Source of the DNA: Solimonas_A sp052035235
Lineage (GTDB): Bacteria > Pseudomonadota > Gammaproteobacteria > Nevskiales > Nevskiaceae
Assembly: GCA_052035235.1 (NCBI GenBank)
Contig: JBPOHT010000037.1
Coordinates: forward strand, 44,073-108,072
DNA length: 64,000 bases
Direction: 5' to 3'
Position 1 is the first letter of the stretch, and the number at the start of each line of letters is the position of its first letter. This document shows, piece after piece, positions 28,282 to 38,134 of the stretch. The notes beneath the pieces are model-generated. The model searched no databases. It saw only the letters and a program-made list of their open reading frames with translations, and was not told the origin of the DNA. The translations under genes were made by a program, and so were the position numbers.

Positions 28282-28809
28282 TCAGCCGGCCTTTATCGTC
28301 TGCAGCTTGGCCTTGTAGCGCTGCGCGTTCTGCACGTAGTGCTGCGCCTGCAGCTTGAGGAACGCCGCCTCCTGCTCGCCCAGCTCACGCACCACCTTGG
28401 CCGGCGAACCCATGATCAGCGAGTTGTCCGGGAAGATCTTGCCTTCCGGGATCAGCGACTTGGCGCCGACAATGCTGTTGCGCCCGATCTTCACGCGATT
28501 GAGGATCACCGAGCCGATGCCGACCAGCGAGTTGTCGCCGATCTCGCAGCCGTGCAGCATCACCAGGTGGCCGATGGTGCAGTCGCGGCCGATGGTCAGG
28601 CGGATGCCGGGATCGGTATGCAGCACCGAGCCATCCTGGACGTTGCTGTTCTCGCCGATCACGATCTCGTCGCAGTCGCCGCGCAGCACGGCGTTGAACC
28701 AGACGCTGGCATTGTGCTCCAAGGTCACGGCGCCGATCAGGGTGGCGTTGGGTGCAACCCAGCAATCCCCCTTAAACTGGGGCTCCCGTCCATCGAGGGC
28801 GTAGATCAT
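28282..28809 (-). CDS. Gamma-carbonic-anhydrase-like hexapeptide-repeat protein
   Basis: A protein of 175 residues from ATG 28809. Left-handed beta helix repeats run through APNATLIGAVTLEHNASVWF, GENSNVQDGSVLHTD, TIGHLVMLHGCEIGDN and PEGKIFPDNSLIMGSPAKVV; the His residues at HTD, GHLV and LHG are the metal ligands of the gamma class (YrdA/PaaY). Catalysis of CO2 hydration is possible but not sure. Start codons of this gene and the divergent arylesterase overlap head to head. Confidence 0.9.
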   Translation of the reverse strand: MIYALDGREPQFKGDCWVAPNATLIGAVTLEHNASVWFNAVLRGDCDEIVIGENSNVQDGSVLHTDPGIRLTIGRDCTIGHLVMLHGCEIGDNSLVGIGSVILNRVKIGRNSIVGAKSLIPEGKIFPDNSLIMGSPAKVVRELGEQEAAFLKLQAQHYVQNAQRYKAKLQTIKAG

Positions 28810-29467
28810 GCGTGGCTTCCGTAGTGGCTTTCGTAAAGGGATGGTCGATTTCCGCAGTCTGGCGGGCAGCCTGCTGCTGCTGCAAGCCTTGTTGCTGCTC
28901 GGCGCCTGCAGCGACAAGACGCCCAAGCTCCCGGCCCTGCCACCGGACACGGTGGTGCTGGCCTTTGGTGACAGCCTGACCTACGGCACCGGCGCCAGCC
29001 CGCGCCAGAGCTATCCGGCGGTGCTGGAGGGGCTGATCGGCCGCAAGGTGGTCAACGCCGGCGTGCCAGGCGAAACCACGGCGGAAGGACGCGATCGCCT
29101 GCCGGAGATCCTGGACGAGACCGAACCCGGCCTGGTGATCCTCTGCCTGGGCGGCAACGACATGCTGCGGCAGATGGACCGCGCCCAGATGCGCGCCAAC
29201 CTCAGCGCGATGATCCAGGAGATACGCGGACGTGGCATCCCCCTGATGCTGCTGGGTGTGCCGGAGCCGAAACTGCTGTCGCTGAAGGCGGAGCCCGGCT
29301 ACGCGGCGCTGGCGCAGGAGCACGGCCTGCCGATCGAGGACCGGGTCATCGCCGAAGTGCTGGGCGACCGCAGCCTGAAGTCCGACCAGATCCATCCCAA
29401 TGCCCAGGGTTACCGGCAGATGGCAGAGAAGATTGCGGAACTGCTGAAGAAGGCCGGAGCCCTGTGA
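28808..29467 (+). CDS. tesA: Arylesterase / lysophospholipase L1-like lipoprotein (TesA family)
   Basis: A protein of 219 residues from ATG 28808 (SD GAGGG about 8 bases upstream); ATG 28841 gives a more usual signal peptide. The N-terminus is basic, followed by LLLLQALLLLGAC, a lipoprotein signal with lipobox LGAC. SGNH hydrolase blocks: FGDSLTYGTGASP (Ser), NAGVPGETT, CLGGNDM and DQIHPNAQGY (Asp/His). Periplasmic esterase or thioesterase. It overlaps head to head with the divergent gamma-CA-like gene. Confidence 0.92.
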   Translation: MRGFRSGFRKGMVDFRSLAGSLLLLQALLLLGACSDKTPKLPALPPDTVVLAFGDSLTYGTGASPRQSYPAVLEGLIGRKVVNAGVPGETTAEGRDRLPEILDETEPGLVILCLGGNDMLRQMDRAQMRANLSAMIQEIRGRGIPLMLLGVPEPKLLSLKAEPGYAALAQEHGLPIEDRVIAEVLGDRSLKSDQIHPNAQGYRQMAEKIAELLKKAGAL

Positions 29468-29491
29468 CCTCGCCCGCGGATCGCGACGGAA

Positions 29492-29986
29492 TCAGAGCGC
29501 GGCGGCAGGCAGGATGCGTGGGCGCGCCGCCAGGCTGAAACCATGGCCGTGCTCCAGCAGGTACTCCAGCCACTTGCCGAGCATCAGGTTGCGCTGCCAT
29601 TGCGCGCTGAGGAATTGCCCAGCCTTGGGGTCGCCTTCTTCGGTCGCATCCCAGGGCGGTCGCTGGCTGCAGGCCAGGGCCTCGGCCACTGCGGCGTCGC
29701 GGTAGACGCGCACCCACAGGTCCGGCTGGCGGCGGACGCCGTCCTGGTCCACGAATTCGTATGACAGCTTGAAGCTGACCGTGTAGCGGTCACGGTCCGT
29801 CACGCGCAGGTGCAGCGGCAGGTCGCTCTGGCTGCGGGAAACGGCTTCGTCGAACGGCAGTTCCAGCTCCGGGATCAGCCGCTCCAGCAGGTGGTAGTTG
29901 CGCTCGTAGAGATCGAGCAGGTGCGCCAGCCGCCGCGACTTGCCGCAGCAGGGACAGACGTAACCATGGCCAGTGGAGGCTTGCAT
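29492..29986 (-). CDS. DUF1249 family protein
   Basis: A protein of 164 residues. YERNYHLLERLIPELELPFD and SDLPLHLRVTDRDRYTVSF, then QPDLWVRVYRDAAVAEAL are the DUF1249 (YqiB) signature. An N-terminal CPCCGK may bind zinc. In E. coli yqiB lies near parE-cpdA-nudF; its function is unknown. Here it is convergent with the arylesterase and divergent from pgm. Confidence 0.87.
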   Translation of the reverse strand: MQASTGHGYVCPCCGKSRRLAHLLDLYERNYHLLERLIPELELPFDEAVSRSQSDLPLHLRVTDRDRYTVSFKLSYEFVDQDGVRRQPDLWVRVYRDAAVAEALACSQRPPWDATEEGDPKAGQFLSAQWQRNLMLGKWLEYLLEHGHGFSLAARPRILPAAAL

Positions 29987-30042
29987 GTGGTGACTATAAG
30001 ATAGGGCTCACGACTGGGACAAACAAAACAAAGGAGAGCATC

Positions 30043-31674
30043 ATGGCGATCCGAGAAATCTCCACCAAACCCTACCTCGACCAGAAATCCGGCACGGCGG
30101 GACTGCGCAAGAAAGTCGCAGTCTTCCAGCAGCCGCACTACCTCGAGAACTTCCTGCAATCGGTCTTCGACTGCGTGCAGGAACTGCGCGGCGGCACCCT
30201 GATCATTGGGGGCGACGGCCGCTATTACAACCGCACGGCGATCCAGACCGCCTGCGCGGTGGCCACCGGCAACGGCGTGGCGCGCATCGTCATCGGCCAG
30301 GGCGGCCTGCTGTCGACGCCGGCGGCCTCTCACCTGATCCGCAAGCGTGGCGCACAGGGCGGGCTGCTGTTCACCGCCAGCCACAATCCGGCCGGACCGG
30401 ACGGCGACTTCGGCATCAAGTTCAACATTGCCGGCGGCGGACAGGCCAGCGAAGGCCTCACCAACCGCATCTACGAAACCAGCAAGCAGCTGACGCGCTA
30501 TCGGGCGCACGAGGGCGGACAGGTGGACCTGGATCGCCGCGGGCTGCAGACGCTGGGCAGCACCGAGATCGAGGTGATCGACTGCGTCGACGACTACTCG
30601 CAGCTGATGCAGGAGCTGTTCGACTTCGACCGCATCCGCGACTGGTTCAAGCAGGGCCACACACTGCGCTTCGACGCGATGCACGCGGTGACCGGCCCGT
30701 ATGCCGAGCGCATCTTCGTGGAGCAACTCGGCGCGCCGCTGCTGAGCGTGCAGAACGCGAGCCCGCTGGAAGATTTCGGCGGTGGCCACCCAGACCCGAA
30801 CCTGATCTACGCCAAGCCGCTGGTGGACCTGGCCTTCAGCGCCAATGGCCCCGACCTGGCGGCCGCCAGCGACGGTGACGGCGACCGCAACATGATCCTC
30901 GGCAAGGACATCTTCATCTCGCCAGGTGACTCGCTGGCAATGCTGGCGGCCCATCTGCACGAACTGCCCGGCTATCGCCGTGGCCTGGCCGGCCTGGCGC
31001 GCTCGATGCCGACCTGCCGCGCCGCCGACAAGGTGGCCAGCGCGCTGGCAATTCCCCTCTACGAAACGCCCACCGGCTGGAAGTTCTTCGCCAACCTGCT
31101 GGATGCCGGCAAGCTGACGCTCTGCGGCGAAGAAAGCTTCGGCACCAGCAGCGTCCATGCCCGCGAGAAGGATGGCGTCTGGGCGGTGCTGGCCTGGCTC
31201 AACGTGCTGGCGGTGACCGGCCTGTCGGTGAAGGAGATCGCGCAGCGGCACTGGAAGCGCTTCGGCCGACACTACTACGCGCGCCACGACTACGACGAAC
31301 TGCCCGGCCCCGCCGCCGACAGCGTGATGCAGGCACTGGCCAACCAGCTCGCCGAACTGCCGGGACGCAGCTTCGGTGACTACACGGTCAGCGAGGCCGA
31401 TGAGTTCAGCTACCGCGATCCGGTGGACAACAGCATCGCCGTGAACCAGGGCCTGCGCGTGATCTTTGGCGATGCGGCGCGCATCATCCTGCGGCTGTCC
31501 GGCACCGGCACCAAGGGCTCGACGCTGCGCGTGTACCTGGAGCGCTACGAAACACGCGAAAGCGCGCTGAACTGGGAAACCCGCGATGCGCTGGCACCGC
31601 TGGTCAACCTGGCCGATCGCCTGACGCGCATCGGCGAGCTGACCGGCCGCAAGGCACCGAGCGTGATCACCTGA
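30043..31674 (+). CDS. pgm: Phosphoglucomutase (alpha-D-glucose phosphate-specific)
   Basis: A protein of 543 residues with SD GGAG before ATG 30043. It opens STKPYLDQKSGTAGLRKKV, has the phosphoserine loop LFTASHNPAGPDGDFGIKF, metal site ASDGDGDRNMI, CGEESFG for sugar binding and a C-terminal RLSGTGTKGSTLRVYLERY. It interconverts glucose 1- and 6-phosphate for glycogen, trehalose and polysaccharide synthesis. Of the eukaryote-like pgm type. Confidence 0.97.
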   Translation: MAIREISTKPYLDQKSGTAGLRKKVAVFQQPHYLENFLQSVFDCVQELRGGTLIIGGDGRYYNRTAIQTACAVATGNGVARIVIGQGGLLSTPAASHLIRKRGAQGGLLFTASHNPAGPDGDFGIKFNIAGGGQASEGLTNRIYETSKQLTRYRAHEGGQVDLDRRGLQTLGSTEIEVIDCVDDYSQLMQELFDFDRIRDWFKQGHTLRFDAMHAVTGPYAERIFVEQLGAPLLSVQNASPLEDFGGGHPDPNLIYAKPLVDLAFSANGPDLAAASDGDGDRNMILGKDIFISPGDSLAMLAAHLHELPGYRRGLAGLARSMPTCRAADKVASALAIPLYETPTGWKFFANLLDAGKLTLCGEESFGTSSVHAREKDGVWAVLAWLNVLAVTGLSVKEIAQRHWKRFGRHYYARHDYDELPGPAADSVMQALANQLAELPGRSFGDYTVSEADEFSYRDPVDNSIAVNQGLRVIFGDAARIILRLSGTGTKGSTLRVYLERYETRESALNWETRDALAPLVNLADRLTRIGELTGRKAPSVIT

Positions 31675-31759
31675 AATCCCGAACCGGAGTCCGGAGCGGT
31701 CAAGGCTGGCAAATTGCACGCCGCGCCCGGACAATGGACGCCGTCCATGGAGGGCGACG

Positions 31760-32392
31760 TTGAATATCCTGCTGGTCGACGACCACGAACTGTTCCGCGA
31801 AGGCATCAAGCTGCTGCTGGCCAACCTGGCCGAGGACGTCGTCTTCGCCGAAGCCCCGAGTTGCAATGCTGCCCTGGCCCACCCGGCCAGTTCGCCGCTG
31901 GATGTCATCCTGCTCGACTTCCACCTGCCGGGCACGCATGGCTTCGAGGCCTTGCGCGCCCTGCGCGCGCATTTCGAGCAACCGGCTATCGTGGTGCTGT
32001 CGGCCGAGGAGAATCCGGCGCTGATCGTACAGGCCATCGATGAAGGTGCCGCGGGCTTCATCCCCAAGACCTCCAGCCATGCGGTGATGATGGCGGCCCT
32101 GCGCCTGGTACTGGCCGGCGGAACCTACCTGCCTCCGCATGCACTGCTGGGCGCCGCCTCGCCGACCACCACGGCGCAGCAACCGGGCGACCTGCTGGCC
32201 GAGCTGACGCCGCGCCAGGTGGAGACGCTGAGGCTGGCGATGCAGGGCAAGGCCAACAAGGTGATCGCCCGTGAGATGGATGTGTCCGAGGCGACGGTCA
32301 AGGCGCACCTGTCCGCCTCGTTCCGCGCACTGGGCGTGCGCAACCGCACCGAGGCGGTGTTTACCGCGGCGCGCCTCGGATTAAAGATCTAG
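31760..32392 (+). CDS. NarL/LuxR-type response regulator
   Basis: A protein of 210 residues with a TTG start (SD GGAGGG 5 bases upstream). Receiver domain: VDDHELFREG, VILLDFHLPGTHG (phospho-Asp) and FIPKTSS (Lys). The C-terminal LuxR HTH is LTPRQVETLRLAMQGKANKV and VSEATVKAHLSASFRALGV. Its last 12 bases overlap the 3' end of the convergent giant gene. The nearest partner kinase is the hybrid kinase at 38.1-40.0 kb, separated by the fusion gene. Confidence 0.92.
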   Translation: MNILLVDDHELFREGIKLLLANLAEDVVFAEAPSCNAALAHPASSPLDVILLDFHLPGTHGFEALRALRAHFEQPAIVVLSAEENPALIVQAIDEGAAGFIPKTSSHAVMMAALRLVLAGGTYLPPHALLGAASPTTTAQQPGDLLAELTPRQVETLRLAMQGKANKVIAREMDVSEATVKAHLSASFRALGVRNRTEAVFTAARLGLKI

Positions 32393-35300
32393 CGTCTCGC
32401 GCACTTGCCGCTCCGGCGGCTGTGCAAGCGATTCGTCTGTGCTGAATTCGCAATGCAGCTGCCAGCGCCGAGGGGATTCCGGCTGCAATGACAGTTGCGT
32501 GAATCCGGCACCGCCGTAGACGCGAGTGTCGATCTCGCACTCCCAGCTTCCGCTCACACCCTCGAAGCACAGGACTTCCGCCTGGGCCAACTCGGCCGCG
32601 TCGGCGTTGGCGAAACGGTAAGGGGCATTGAGCCCGGCGGTATGGATGGAGTGCAGGACGACCTCCTCCGCAGCGCCCGGCCGACGCAAACGAGCGGTCG
32701 TGAACAGGCCCAGGTGCTCGTCGCCGGACAGGAACACCAGGCCACGCAACTGGTGTTCGCCGATCAACTCCAGCAGCGACAGCAGGGTTTCCGGGTAGCC
32801 GTCCCAGCCGTCGGAGCGGCGGCAGGCACGCGTGCCCGCATCCTGCTTGCCGAAGGCCAACCGTGCCGGCATGGCATAGCGATGACGTGGCAGCAGCACG
32901 GCCGGGGACACGATCAGCCGCGGCCGGTCGCGGGGGCCATCCAGCAGCCAGCGGCGCAAGGCGTTCCACTGCTCGGCCCCCAGCAGTCCCTGTGCACCGA
33001 TGCCAGTATCGCCATGACGTCCCTGGCGACGGCTGCGGGTATCGAGCAGGAAGACCGGTATGCCCTGCGCCTCGAAAGCGCGCCACAGCGGCTCCGCCAG
33101 CGCTTCCTCGGCCGTGTGGGTCCAGTGCAGCCGCTGGTAGCGCAGGAAGTACTTCAGCCCGCGCTCCAGGGTTTCCTGGTTGTGCCGCCGCGCGGGTTCA
33201 GGAGCGTCCGGCGGCAAGGGCTCCCAGTTGTCTTCGAGCTCATGGTCGTCTGGCAGGCAGACCACGGGGACCCTTCCCAGGGCACGGCGTACGCTGCGTT
33301 GATGGAGCCAGGCCTCGTATGGCTTGCGATAACGATCGTCCGCCAGGATGGGATCGAACAGGCCGGCGGTGGCATCGGCATAGATCTGGTCGCCGGTGAG
33401 CACGAGCAACTGCGGCGGCTCGTCACCGTCCAGGCGATCGTTCAGCAGTTCCCAAGGCTGCGCCGGGCAACGCTCGTTGAGGATGCCGGGCGGATAGCCG
33501 CAACTGCCCAGCGCCAGCCTCAGGCCGGGTGTGTCGGACGATGCAGGCAATCGCACCAGCCCCGGAGGGCTCGGCGATGTCGTGAGGTTGATCTGCTCGA
33601 CCGCCTTTTCGATGGCATCGGCCATCGCCGAAGCAGCGATGTCCTCGTTGGCGGCAGGCGCACGCTCCTGCCAGAGCTTCCGGGCGGCATTGCTCTCCGA
33701 CGGATCGAAGGCCCGCTGGTCCATGCAGGGCGGCTGGGGATAGAGCGGCAGCACCAGCAGCTGCCGCACGGCCGCGTCCCTGGTCCACGGGGGCAGGTCC
33801 TGCGCGAACCAGTCGGTGTCGTGCCCGGTCAGCGGCAACAGGATGCCCTCCGGACCGAGACCGAGCCTGCGCATCAGGTGCCCGTAGCGCCAGCGCCCCT
33901 GGGCATCGGGTTCCACCGGCAGCAGGCACAAGGCCTCCGGACGGCCCAATTGGGGGCTGGCTCCCAGGCCGAGCGTCCATGCGCCCTGCGGGCGGCGCTG
34001 CAGCATCGGCCCCAGCCAGGGCGCTTCGGCTATGTAGGGGCGCTGCTCCACGCGAGGCTGGGATCGCGGCTCTACGGGGGCGTCCAGGAATCCCAGGATA
34101 TGAGCGCAGGTCTCCCCTGCCCGGCGGCCGATCAGGCTGTCCTGGTGTCCCATGCCCGGCAGGATGCGCTTCTCGACCTCGCAGCCGGCATCGCGCAGTA
34201 TCGCCTCGGCACGATGCGCCGTCGCGACGTCGGCCAGGCCGTTGTCCTGCCCGTGCAGCACGAGTGTCCTGAAACGCCAATGCGCCTGCAGTGCCTCGCG
34301 CGAAACGAAGCGGTTGCGACCGCTGCGATCGGTGATGGTCTGGTGCTGGGTGAAATGGATGACCTGCGCTACGGTGTCCAGGTTCAGAGGCCCGAACAGG
34401 TCGTCGATGTGATCCAGGACCTTGGGGCTCAGTGAGCCCAGGGAAAAGGTGCGCCCATAGATCGCATCCATGCGATGGCGCGAGGCGAGATACTCGGTGC
34501 GGCAAGGCAGCACTGGATTTTCCTGGCGCAACTCCTCGTCGGGATACGGCAGGCTGCCGAGGAAGCGATCCAGCAACTCCATGCCCAGGCCCTGCTCCGG
34601 CTCGGGGCGGAAGTCATAGCGCAGCGGCCCGAACAACTGCTCCAGGTAGGACATCACGTAACCGCGGAAGATGTTCTGCTGGCTCATCACCATCACCGGG
34701 CCGTTCTGCGACAGCACGACCCGGCGTAGCCGCTGCGGCAGGACGCGACGCTCCACGGCGTATCGGTCCGGACCGCTGTCGGTGGATGAGCCACGCGGGC
34801 GTAGCAGCCGCTCGATCTCCGCGGCTGTCTTTCCGGCGGACAGGACGGCCTGGCTCAGCATGACCGCACCCATGCAGTGCGCAACGACATCCAGCGGCCG
34901 CTGGCCACTGCGCCACCAGATGTAGTCCACCGCGGCGGGGATGTCGTTGAGCGCTACCTGCTCGAAGGTCCAGGGCAGGCCAGCCGTCGGCAGGCCGGCG
35001 CTGCTGCGCAGGTCGGCGACCCAGACGTCGCGACCGCTGGCAGCCAGACGGGCCGCAAGACTGGGTTCGAGCACGGGATGCGCATAGCTGGTGCCGCTGG
35101 CACTGTAGCCGTGGATCAGCAGGACCGGCGCCGCCGTGCCGGCATCGACGGTGGCAGTCGGAGCACGGCGGTATCGCGCCAGGCGCAGGCGCAGCGGCGT
35201 ACCCTCGGCCTCACCCAGTTCCAGCCAGTGGATTTCCGGCGCCGGCAGTCCCGGCAGCTTGCCCGGCAAGCGCTGCAGCGCCCGGTGCCGCGGCGTATCC

Positions 35301-38134
35301 GGCTTGCGCAGGTTCCAGACGTGGATCGTCAGCAGCAGGCGCATGAAGTAGGCGGCAAGCGAGACGAAATCCATCAGGGCTTCGACGTGGCAATCCTGCG
35401 TCTCGATACGCATCAGCGGGCGGCCACGCGACGCCAGGTACTGCGGGTCCAGCGTCAGCAGGGCGGGACCGGTCAGTGACCTGCCAAGCTGTGTCAGGCT
35501 GAGCTCCTGCAGCTGACGCCAGGGATTGCTGGGGCGGGCATAGGTGATGTGCTTGTGTCCGAGGATGTCACCGCCCAGCAGGGTCGCCGCGGGCTGGAAG
35601 CCGGCCTGGACATCCGTGGGCGTGAGGTCCTCGACGATCTTCAGCCGATATTCGAAGCGGCGGCACTCGCCGGCGCGGCTGGCGAGCTTGAGCATGCCCC
35701 AGATGCGCTCCAGCACGCCGGGGCCCTGGCTGGATTCTCCGGCAATGGCATTGCGCGCCCATGCCATGAGCCCCAGCACGCTGTCGCGCAGGCCACGATT
35801 GCGCCACCAGGCCCAGGCACCCCGAACCGTGCGCCAGACAAAACCGCTGGCCTCGCGCTCCATCACGATGAGCGTTCCCTGGACGCGGTAGACACGCGCC
35901 AGTTGCCGCTCCTGCCGCTGCCGCTCCTCGCGGGACAGTGCCTGTGCCTGCAGCGCCTGCCACTCGCGCAGCGGAAAGATGCGCAGTTCCGCCGGGCCCT
36001 GGCCACCGACATCGAGCCGGGCGCCGCTCAGCCGGCCCTCCTCGTCGGGCCGGAACAGCTGCGCCAGGCGCAGGGGCTGGTAGTCCAGCGTCAGCTCCAC
36101 CCAGCAGTCGCGATCCAGGCCATGGACATCGCGCAGCCCCAGCGGGCCGGCCAGGCGCTCGCAGACGGCGACCTTGGTGCCCTCGCGCGGCAGCGTGGCA
36201 CGCTCGATGATCGCCCGCTCGACGTCACCCAGGCGAGGACGGCTGATGGGGGGCGGCACGGCGGGCGGCGGCGCCATCCAGCCCCATTGCTGCCGCAGGA
36301 TGCGCACGGCGCGCAGGGCCACGGCGGCAATCGTCAGGCCCGGATTGGTGCCGAGCGCCGAACTGAGGATGGCGCCATCGAGCACGACCAGGCCCGGATG
36401 CCAGGCTTCGGCCTGGCCCTGTCGCGCGGGATCGAACACGCGACCACAGTCGTCCACCACGCCCCGGGCGACGTCATCGGCCATCGCGCAACCACCGAGC
36501 GGGTGCACACTGACCACCGGTCCGCGTGCGTCCTGCACCAGGAAACCCATGGAGTCCGGCAGGAAGCGCCAGAGGGGGTTGGGCATGGTACGGCCATCGA
36601 AGCCGGCCGCGGCACGCAGGGCATCGATACGCTGCAACTGCGCGTCGAACAAGCGCCGCTGCGGCAGCCCCGGCCAGACCACGGCGACGTGGCCGTCTCC
36701 GGTCTGCGCATCGACGTCGCCCTCGAGCTTCAGGCTGCCATCGGCTCCGTCGTCACCCATGGCGGCGAATATCGACATGTGGCGGATACGCTCGCGCTGC
36801 ACCGCGAAGGGATCATCAGCCGGGTGCCCTTCGCGATGGCGGCTATCGTCGAAGCAGCCAAGCTCGTGCAGCGTATGGGCGGTGGTGATGGACTCCTCGG
36901 CTGCCCGACGCAGGGAGCCGGGCACCGCCAGCTCCTCCACCACGATGCGTTGCGCGGCGACGCCAGGCCCTGCCTCGATGTCGGTATCGATCACGCCGGT
37001 GATCGTCGGCCCGACATGGCGCTGCAGCGGCGGCTGGTCCTCGTCGGCCACGGCATTGGCCCGGGCCTTGGGTCCATATCCATAGCCGAACGCGATGAGG
37101 TCGCCATTGCCGGAGAAGCGCTGGCCGAGCATCGGCGAGAACAGCGTGCGTGCGCTGCGCCTCTGGGTACGCAGCAGGATTTCGCTGGAGCCCAGTGCGC
37201 CCGCTGCCAGGATCACCCGGCGCGCCGTCAGCCAGCGCGGTCCTGCATCCTGCAGGCGCAGCTTGTCGTCGGTGTGCGCCAGCTCCAGGCTCCAGCAGTC
37301 GGCATCCTCCGCCGGCCGCTGGAGCCGCAGCACGGTGGCACCGCACCAGATGTCGGCGTGATGCCGGGCGGCACGCACCAGCAGATTGGTGTCGAGCGAT
37401 TCCTTGGCGCCGTAGTTGCAGCCGGTGGCACAGTCGCCGCAGAGCTTGCAGGCTTTCATGGCCACGCCTTCGGCGTTGGTGCCATCCTGCATCGCCACCG
37501 TTACCGCGGCCTCGCGCATGGCGCCGCGCCCCATGGCTCCGAGCACGCGGGTCTTGGCCAGTGGCTCGTCCTGCAAGGACGCATGCAGTCCGATACGGTT
37601 GTCCTCGGCGCCGCGCGAGGCACCGAGCATCTGCTTGGACTGGACGTAGTAATCGTCCAGGGCAACACGCCCCTGCAGTGCGCGCGGCCAGCGGGCATCA
37701 AACACCTCACGCCGCGGAATCTCCATGACGCCCGCATTGATCAGCGAGCCGCCGCCCAGGCCGTTGGCGACCAGCACGCCGAGGTCACGACCCGCACGGA
37801 TATCGAACAGGCCTTCGCCACCTTTGCTGCGGCCGCCTAAGCTGCCCCGCAACTGTGTTGGCAGATCGGCCAGCTGCGATGGAAAGGCGCCGGGCAGGTA
37901 TTCGCGGCCGCGCTCCAGCACGCAGATCTTCAGGGGGCGGCCGTCTTCCGTGCAGCCGGCGAGCTCGGCGGCAGCGACGGCGCCGCCATAGCCGCTACCG
38001 ACGATGACAATGTCGTAGGCCGGTTCCAGGACCGGCGTGCGATGACACTTGCCGGAATCCGACAGCAGTTCGGCGAACTCACGCGACAGCCAGCGGCCGG
38101 ACAGGTCTCCCGGTGCCGGCCGCGGTCGAGTCAT
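32381..38134 (-). CDS. Three-domain fusion: GMC oxidoreductase, alpha/beta hydrolase, PhoD-like phosphatase
   Basis: A protein of 1917 residues without interruption. N-terminal GMC flavoprotein (cholesterol-oxidase-like): FAD fold IVIVGSGYGGAVAAAELAG (43-60), a cysteine cluster CKLCGDCATGCNYGAK, and SVHPLGGCAMADDV with the catalytic His; TNPGLTIAAVALRAV closes it near residue 640. Middle alpha/beta hydrolase: VLLIHGYSASGTSYAHP (about 1000) and a nucleophile elbow VAHCMGA with Cys1087 in place of Ser. C-terminal PhoD-like phosphatase: LVLTGDQIYADA (about 1577), CLPDDHELEDNW and FLSGDEHLGLF. The start overlaps the kinase stop by ATGA. Substrates are unknown; sterol or lipid oxidation with ester cleavage is a guess. 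Confidence 0.85.
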   Translation of the reverse strand: MTRPRPAPGDLSGRWLSREFAELLSDSGKCHRTPVLEPAYDIVIVGSGYGGAVAAAELAGCTEDGRPLKICVLERGREYLPGAFPSQLADLPTQLRGSLGGRSKGGEGLFDIRAGRDLGVLVANGLGGGSLINAGVMEIPRREVFDARWPRALQGRVALDDYYVQSKQMLGASRGAEDNRIGLHASLQDEPLAKTRVLGAMGRGAMREAAVTVAMQDGTNAEGVAMKACKLCGDCATGCNYGAKESLDTNLLVRAARHHADIWCGATVLRLQRPAEDADCWSLELAHTDDKLRLQDAGPRWLTARRVILAAGALGSSEILLRTQRRSARTLFSPMLGQRFSGNGDLIAFGYGYGPKARANAVADEDQPPLQRHVGPTITGVIDTDIEAGPGVAAQRIVVEELAVPGSLRRAAEESITTAHTLHELGCFDDSRHREGHPADDPFAVQRERIRHMSIFAAMGDDGADGSLKLEGDVDAQTGDGHVAVVWPGLPQRRLFDAQLQRIDALRAAAGFDGRTMPNPLWRFLPDSMGFLVQDARGPVVSVHPLGGCAMADDVARGVVDDCGRVFDPARQGQAEAWHPGLVVLDGAILSSALGTNPGLTIAAVALRAVRILRQQWGWMAPPPAVPPPISRPRLGDVERAIIERATLPREGTKVAVCERLAGPLGLRDVHGLDRDCWVELTLDYQPLRLAQLFRPDEEGRLSGARLDVGGQGPAELRIFPLREWQALQAQALSREERQRQERQLARVYRVQGTLIVMEREASGFVWRTVRGAWAWWRNRGLRDSVLGLMAWARNAIAGESSQGPGVLERIWGMLKLASRAGECRRFEYRLKIVEDLTPTDVQAGFQPAATLLGGDILGHKHITYARPSNPWRQLQELSLTQLGRSLTGPALLTLDPQYLASRGRPLMRIETQDCHVEALMDFVSLAAYFMRLLLTIHVWNLRKPDTPRHRALQRLPGKLPGLPAPEIHWLELGEAEGTPLRLRLARYRRAPTATVDAGTAAPVLLIHGYSASGTSYAHPVLEPSLAARLAASGRDVWVADLRSSAGLPTAGLPWTFEQVALNDIPAAVDYIWWRSGQRPLDVVAHCMGAVMLSQAVLSAGKTAAEIERLLRPRGSSTDSGPDRYAVERRVLPQRLRRVVLSQNGPVMVMSQQNIFRGYVMSYLEQLFGPLRYDFRPEPEQGLGMELLDRFLGSLPYPDEELRQENPVLPCRTEYLASRHRMDAIYGRTFSLGSLSPKVLDHIDDLFGPLNLDTVAQVIHFTQHQTITDRSGRNRFVSREALQAHWRFRTLVLHGQDNGLADVATAHRAEAILRDAGCEVEKRILPGMGHQDSLIGRRAGETCAHILGFLDAPVEPRSQPRVEQRPYIAEAPWLGPMLQRRPQGAWTLGLGASPQLGRPEALCLLPVEPDAQGRWRYGHLMRRLGLGPEGILLPLTGHDTDWFAQDLPPWTRDAAVRQLLVLPLYPQPPCMDQRAFDPSESNAARKLWQERAPAANEDIAASAMADAIEKAVEQINLTTSPSPPGLVRLPASSDTPGLRLALGSCGYPPGILNERCPAQPWELLNDRLDGDEPPQLLVLTGDQIYADATAGLFDPILADDRYRKPYEAWLHQRSVRRALGRVPVVCLPDDHELEDNWEPLPPDAPEPARRHNQETLERGLKYFLRYQRLHWTHTAEEALAEPLWRAFEAQGIPVFLLDTRSRRQGRHGDTGIGAQGLLGAEQWNALRRWLLDGPRDRPRLIVSPAVLLPRHRYAMPARLAFGKQDAGTRACRRSDGWDGYPETLLSLLELIGEHQLRGLVFLSGDEHLGLFTTARLRRPGAAEEVVLHSIHTAGLNAPYRFANADAAELAQAEVLCFEGVSGSWECEIDTRVYGGAGFTQLSLQPESPRRWQLHCEFSTDESLAQPPERQVRETLDL

